Assembly (NCBI RefSeq): GCF_025698545.1
Contig: NC_068567.1
Location: forward strand, 6,324,001-6,388,000
DNA: 64,000 bases
Reading direction: 5' to 3'
Source: Gossypium raimondii
Lineage: Eukaryota; Streptophyta; Magnoliopsida; Malvales; Malvaceae
In this document: in pieces, positions 58,826 to 64,000 of the stretch
Numbering within the stretch: position 1 is the first letter of the stretch
Layout of the letters: every line of letters starts with the position of its first letter
Notes under the pieces: model-generated
Seen by the model: only the letters and a program-made list of their open reading frames with translations
Told to the model about the DNA's origin: nothing
The model's database searches: none
Translations under genes and position numbers: made by a program

Positions 58826-60622
58826 GGTGAGAATAAATTATATTATGATCCTCCTAAAAGTATAATTTTTAGGTATCAATAAAATAGTGTCACGTTATCA
58901 AATTTTAAAGATAACAAAGTATTATTATACACTTGTCTATATCTAATATCTTTCCAGCTTAATTTAATTTTAATTAAATTACTTAAAATAATTAATTTTT
59001 CCATAAGTTAATATTTTTTACTTTTGCGCAACCAATTTTAAAAAAATTAGTAATTTTTGTGTAATTTTTCCATGTCATTGACACATAATTTTAGTAATTA
59101 TTTTACTATGAACCTCGAATCTAGAACCCTAAACCTTGAACTCGAATCTTAAACCTTGAACCCTGGGATTCAGGATTTGGATTTGGGATTTAAGGTTTAA
59201 GGTTCGAGTTCGGGTTTTGGGCTCAAGGTTCAAGTTTAGGGTTTGAGATTACGGGTTTGAGGTTCAAGGTTTGAGTTCAAAGCTTAAGGGTTTATGGTTC
59301 TTGTTTAGGGTTCAAGGGTTCGAAGTTACGGGTTCGATGTTCGAGTTTAGGATTTTGGGTTCAAGGTTTGTGATTCTAGATTCGAGGTTTAAGGCTTGGG
59401 GTTTAGGATAAAAAAATTACTAAAATTATGTGTCAATCACATGAAAAAAATTGTTGAAATGTTATTAAACAAATGGAAAGGGACCATGAATAATGTGGTA
59501 GAAATGGTCCATGAAATAAATTATTTATGGATGAGTGTATAATAATAGTTATTCCCTGTTGTTATTATTATTATTATTGTAATGTAACCAAACCAACGAA
59601 AGGTTCTTGTTGTTTTAGATTTTTCATCACTGATTTCAGATTCGTAAGCATATTTGACGTTCTCATTGAAGTCTCAACAACACTTTTTTTTTCTTCTCTC
59701 TATAAATTAATTTTAGCTTAACAAAATAAATAAATGAACTTTATATGATCGAATTTTGTATATTTTTAAAAGATGATTATTTAAATTTTGATTTTTCATA
59801 ACACCAACTACAAATCGAAAAATAGAGATGAGATGAAAGTTATTACCATGGCAGCTAAAGGGGAGCCGTACATGATGATGTTAAGACCACTACACATGAG
59901 CCCTATTGCACCAATTTGGGTTTCACTTTCCAATGCTAACTGTGTCACTACAATGGCAGCTGCTACAAAACCCACATTTAATATCCCTACCAAAACCCCC
60001 GTCTTCAACTGCATATCAATTCACATGTATAATTCAATCAAGTTATAAATAAAAAACTAGGGTTTTAAAGTTAATTTCAACAATTTACCTTCATCTTTTT
60101 TGGTGCATAAGTGAGGAACAAACCAACATAAACAGCTTCAACAAAGATGCCGAAGCCATTAACAGTGGCAACAAGGAGTCCCCCAGGCTTAGTGATCCCA
60201 TAATATGTCCATAAACTTGAGTTCAACAATGTGCAAATGTAAGGTAGGCTCTGGAAATCTTCAGTTGATTTATGTTTTATTATTCTTTCAAACGTTCCAC
60301 TGCAAATCAAACCCATGCTTTTTAGTTATTCCGATATATGTATTTATCGAATACAAATACTTTAAAAATGAAAAATCCGAGCAACATAACTTTTCGACAT
60401 GACAATGAATGTAAGAAATATGAAAAAAGAAGAAGAAGTCATTTATTCTTACATGGGAGAAAGAAAAACCAGAACTGATATAACATTGCCTGCATGAACA
60501 GAAAACACATGAGATTAGATGAACATATATATACATATATGTATATGTCTATAAAGGGGAAATTGATGTTTTTAGCCCATACCAATAATACCCACAAAGA
60601 AACTCAAGCTAAGAATTTCCAT
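57950..60622 (-). CDS. SWEET17: SWEET sugar transporter (SWEET16/17 type)
   Basis: Six exons on the minus strand, 60583-60622, 60453-60489, 60089-60299, 59847-60008, 58203-58322 and 57950-58093, join in frame to 237 residues. SWEETs are bidirectional facilitators; the clade IV members SWEET16/17 work in the tonoplast, moving fructose and other sugars. The protein starts [20 protein letters not shown] and has the two MtN3 triple-helix units with a linker helix. Typical motifs are [52 protein letters not shown] and [20 protein letters not shown]. The C-tail after VPNGIG is short. The match with Arabidopsis SWEET17 and SWEET16 is about equal, so the number in the symbol is a class label. Intron 4 (1524 bp) contains microsatellites and a foldback element. 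A TATA box lies 64 bp before the start codon. Confidence 0.95.
58790..58825. repeat. ATT/TTA microsatellite in SWEET intron 4
   Basis: About twelve trinucleotides in a row. A shorter TA dinucleotide run lies at 58656-58672 and a short ATT run near 59561-59578 in the same intron. Confidence 0.95.
59050..59470. mobile_element. Foldback element with telomere-like core
   Basis: The ends are inverted copies: GTCATTGACACATAATTTTA at the left and the complement of GTGATTGACACATAATTTTA at the right. Between them (about 59110-59410) is an array of degenerate words such as TTTAGGG, GGTTTAAGG, GGTTCGAG and CCCTAAACCTTGAA. It lies in intron 4 of the SWEET gene. No target duplication was resolved. Confidence 0.6.
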
Positions 60623-60685
60623 TATTAAGTGAAAATGAAAATTGAAGAAAAACAGAGATGGGGAGTTGAATGTGTTTGGGACTAA

Positions 60686-60693
60686 ATTATAAA
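60686..60693 (-). promoter_or_regulatory. TATA box of SWEET
   Basis: TTTATAAT on the minus strand lies 64 bp upstream of the SWEET start codon. The leader that follows is short and pyrimidine-rich. Confidence 0.5.
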
Positions 60694-60807
60694 GGAGGGA
60701 ACGATTAAAGATGGGGAAGCCAATAGCCCGAGAAGAAAAGAGAGAAAGAACACCTTAAGAGTTTATACAACTTTATTTTTTGAAGTATAAAACTAAATGC
60801 CGATTGT

Positions 60808-60990
60808 TGGTTGAAAAAGTATAGCATACAATAGGAAAAAAAATATATATCATCACTCATTTTAGACCCTACATTTGATATTTTTTAGTTGTCCTTTTGA
60901 TATTTTATTAGCTTCATACCAAAAAGTAGTGGTTGATAATTAATAATATAAAACAAAAATAAAACAAAAGATGTATAAGTTTTGCAAGAA
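60808..60990. repeat. Direct repeat, copy 1
   Basis: TTGAAAAAGTATAGCATACA, ATCATCACTCATTTTAGACC and GGTTGATAATTAATAATATA recur in the same order at 63365-63570. The copy lies just upstream of the SWEET promoter. The two copies are similar overall with small length differences. Confidence 0.8.
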
Positions 60991-61249
60991 TTATGCTTTG
61001 GTAGGGTTGAGATATTGTGGTTTGTTGAAGTTTTATTATGTGTGAGTGTGGTTTGGATTATTTTTAAATTATTTCAAGTTATATGGGACATGTTTAGATT
61101 TATTTTGATTTTGATTCGAATATATTTTAATTTTTAGTTTATTATGCGGATATATTCTAATTTTCAATTCTATTATATTTTATATTGAGTTTATTCTAAT
61201 TCTAACTAATCATATATGTATTACTTTGTGATTGTTTCCTTAAAAAATT

Positions 61250-62519
61250 GGTTACATTTTGCTACTAGATCCTAAACTTTGCGTAAGTTGAGGATTTAGT
61301 ACATGTACTTCAATTTGATCAATTTATTCCTTTACTTTTTAAATTGGTCAATACTAGTCCTTGTATTTTTGAACTTTGAAATTTTAGTCCTAACCAAACG
61401 ATAGAAATTAAAACTATTTTGTTAAATTCGCTATTAGTCTTATATTATGCTTAAAGTTGTAGATTTAGTTTATGTTCTCCAACTACATCATTCCTAGTCG
61501 CTATATTTTTCGAATTTTGAAATTCTAGTATTAATGCAAATGGCAATTGTGAAATCTATTAATTATTTTTTTAGTAATATGTGGAAATAGTAAGTTGACA
61601 TGGCACTAAAATACTCCTAGAGGGAGATAAGGCTAAGCGGAGCGAAAATGGTTTTCCACGAGACGAGAAATGAAAACTATTAGCCCCACACGAAGTTTGT
61701 GAATAAGTGATTGTCTGATAATGAGCAAGGAATATCTGCCTTTCTGCTAAACATGATGTATTGAACTCATAATTTATTTGATACTTTTTGTGAATGTCAA
61801 CTAAGTATCGTAAGTAAATTGGTCCCAATTGTTCAATAATTTGATAACCATAGTCATTCTTTGATAAATAATTACTATGAGTCAGACCCAATAGAATTTG
61901 ATCATTCTTTTTTTTTTCTATAGTTAAGTGGAGAACTGAACCAATAATTCTCTTTCTTTATCATCAATTAAATCACTGTACATGAGCTAAGATTCTATTT
62001 TATCATCAATCCAATCACAGCTCATGTTTTTTCTTTTTCTTATTAATGAATAGATGCCTTAGATGCCTCATATTTCTCAAAAATGATTCGAATGATGAGA
62101 TTCGGTATGATACTTATGAGACCGATGATATCGACGAGATTGATATTCAAATATTTTTCTTAAAATGTATTGATTTGATCCCATGAGCGACATCACAACC
62201 CCATAGCATGTTGTCGTCAAAAGCAAAACCCCGTATTTCTTCTAGAGAATCTCCTAATTGTTCTAGATCAACTAAAAAGAGATTTTTTTAACTAGAAAGA
62301 ATTTAGTTCAAATGTAGGATACCTATTCAAAAGTTTTCGCAACTCAATCATATATGATGGAATCATCAAAGATTTGACCTTTTCGTATTTAATGAATTGA
62401 GTAGCTACCATTCTGTTAGTACTAAAAAGTTAAACAATGACTGAAAATGACCAAATTAAAATACATGGTCCAAATCCACAACTTATGCATAGTACAAGGA
62501 CTAATAGCAAAATTTTACC
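61250..62519. mobile_element. MULE-like element enclosing plastid DNA
   Basis: The left end GGTTACATTTTGCTACTAGA and the right end in complement, GGTAAAATTTTGCTATTAGT, are inverted repeats whose similarity continues about 75 bp through GTAAGTTGAGGATTTAGT and ATAAGTTGTGGATTTGG. The 9-bp flanks agree only at 6 of 9, so the duplication is weak. The family matches the elements at 21284 and 28015, but this copy is longer (1270 bp) because it contains a ycf2 segment. Confidence 0.6.
61600..62415 (-). pseudogene. Plastid-derived ycf2 fragment (NUPT)
   Basis: Translated on the minus strand in several frames, it gives pieces matching plastid Ycf2 as I recall it: [115 protein letters not shown] and [20 protein letters not shown]. 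The order and orientation agree with ycf2 just before its ATPase-like region. Frame changes and stops show it is non-functional. It lies inside the terminal inverted repeats of the element at 61250-62519. Confidence 0.9.
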
Positions 62520-62571
62520 AAAAAGCTTTTGCAACTTAAAGTACAAATTTGTTCGTTACAATATTGGGGGT

Positions 62572-63190
62572 GTTGGAAAAAATCTGGTTTAAAAACGATT
62601 TTCTTGAATAGCGAAAAAAATAAAATTTAAAAACCGAGCCAGTTTGTGATATTTATAGCAATAAACTTTTCCTGAAATATACCTATGCTTTGAGTGAGAT
62701 GGATCATTTTTGTTCTCAGCTTTCAACTGAACAACATTCTCCACTATTATTGTACCACGATTTGCTCTGAGTGTGAGCTCAAACGATTCCGAATCAAACA
62801 CAAAACCATAAATTATTTACTTTACTTTCAGTGGGAAAGTAAAACTCTCTCTCTAATAGAAATCTGTAGAATTGTTATTCCAAGAAATAGAATTTATACT
62901 TAGAAATAAATTCTCACTATTTTCGGGCTGAATAACAGTATCTTAAAGTTGTGTGCAACTTATTATATTTTTAGCCCTATCGGTGCCATCTATTTATAGG
63001 GGGAAGGAGTGAAACCCTAATTGAATTAGTAGAATGCATTTAATGCCTATTTAATAGAAAAAATCAATTCTCTAATACAAGCGTCAATTTTTAACAATAG
63101 AAATAGATTGAATTTTTAATAGAAGGACCAATTTGCTCTTTGATCCAATGTACAAGGACTAATTACCCATTTTTGAGTAGAGTGGGTAAA
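62572..63190 (+). mobile_element. Possible LTR fragment (Copia-like), broken
   Basis: The sequence starts TGTTGGAAAAAATCTGG, a common LTR opening, and has a TATA-like CTATTTATAGG near 62990. A right boundary and a target duplication were not found. Its end part (63070-63180) shares a repeat with 2540-2700. Family is uncertain. Confidence 0.4.
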
Positions 63191-63364
63191 AAGATATTAC
63201 AAATAAGTGGTTGGGTATAATTATAAGACACATTGCATTTCTAAAGGAAAAATGTAAATTCAAACCTTAGAGATGACATTATCCCTTTTAACAGGAACAC
63301 CCATAAACATTCAACATAAACTCTAAAATCGACATAAAAAAATATGTTTAACTAACCAACTGAC

Positions 63365-63570
63365 AAGTTGAAAAAGTATAGTATATTACAAAAGAAAATA
63401 TCATCACTCCTTTTAGACCCTACATTATTTTGTTTAATTTGATATTTTGGATTTTCCTTTTATATTTTATTAGTTTCATACCAAAAGGTAACGGTTGATA
63501 ATTAATAATATATCTATAATCTATAATATAAAAACATAAAAAAAAATATGTATAACTATTGCAACTTGCA
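63365..63570. repeat. Direct repeat, copy 2
   Basis: This is the second copy of the segment at 60808-60990, in the same orientation, about 2.4 kb away. The plastid-bearing element and the LTR-like fragment lie between the copies. Confidence 0.8.
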
Positions 63571-64000
63571 AGCATATAAGATAAGGGAAATTACAAATTT
63601 GTTCACCACCTGTCTTAATAATATTAAGGAGGACCACTAATAAGTAAAATTCAAACAATACCATCCTAAATCATATACGTCATAAATGGTATATGATCTC
63701 ACTTTTGTACCTAAAGACTAGAACATTCACCTCCAAATCTTTCCCTTGAGAACTTAGGGAGTAAACCCTCAACAATATTTACAATCCAATTTGCACTCTT
63801 TCACAAAAACAATTCCTCAATGAACATATTAGAATGCACTCAATAAACCCTCTTACAAAACCTAGACAAGCCTCGAAGCATATATTCAATTTCAGCTTCC
63901 TAATATCGAATATAAGTGAATACAAAGTAACACCTTGAAGATAACTATTATAATCGAATATCTGATTTTCAAAACTGTTACATAATCTTCATCGATCCTC
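63571..64000. other. Window end, no gene seen
   Basis: No coding sequence or repeat was recognised in the last 430 bp. Confidence 0.35.

Overview
The window is nuclear DNA of a flowering plant. It is AT-rich, has multi-exon genes with short plant-type introns, and every recognisable protein is a plant type: RALF peptide, xyloglucan xylosyltransferase, SWEET transporter, PRL1, TCTP. The long LTRs beginning TGTAAC or TGTACAGCCC, with tandem hairpin motifs inside, resemble repeats I associate with cotton (Gossypium, Malvaceae). That species call is inference from memory, not from a search.

Ten protein-coding genes are supported. On the + strand: a RALF peptide precursor (4032-4412), a GT34 xyloglucan xylosyltransferase (22010-23353), a 13-exon BTB/POZ protein (28715-33327), an ER-type J-protein (43958-45016), the 17-exon WD40 protein PRL1 (47700-53027) and a membrane-anchored UDP-glucuronate decarboxylase (55256-57564). 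On the - strand: heat shock factor binding protein (7330-9214), an ARM/TOG-repeat protein (23883-25128), TCTP (35078-36620) and a SWEET16/17-type sugar transporter (57950-60622). Three pairs are convergent: XXT/ARM, BTB/TCTP and UXS/SWEET. The genes do not form a pathway. The one thematic link is cell-wall and sugar metabolism: UXS makes UDP-xylose, the donor that XXT uses, and SWEET moves sugars.

The rest is repeat-rich. The 11.8-18.4 kb block is a three-deep nest: a hAT-type element holds a long solo LTR, which holds a second long solo LTR, and the target duplication survives at all three levels. A second nest at 41.4-43.5 kb is a MULE-like foldback element holding a solo LTR. A further solo LTR ends at 39567. 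Many non-autonomous DNA elements (hAT, Tourist-like, MULE-like foldbacks) lie between genes, several within 300 bp of a start codon (HSBP, XXT, TCTP).

Four things stand out. (1) Two genes, HSBP and UXS, each need an AT-AC intron with an excellent U12-type donor to keep their reading frame. (2) Two diverged plastid DNA fragments are present: accD inside PRL1 intron 5, and ycf2 enclosed by the terminal inverted repeats of a MULE-like element. (3) One LTR carries four tandem short hairpins whose stems vary in a compensatory way, and another carries a 46-bp array in which each unit is a hairpin. (4) The SWEET intron holds a foldback element with a core of degenerate telomere-like repeats. I saw no rRNA gene, no convincing tRNA gene and no CRISPR array.
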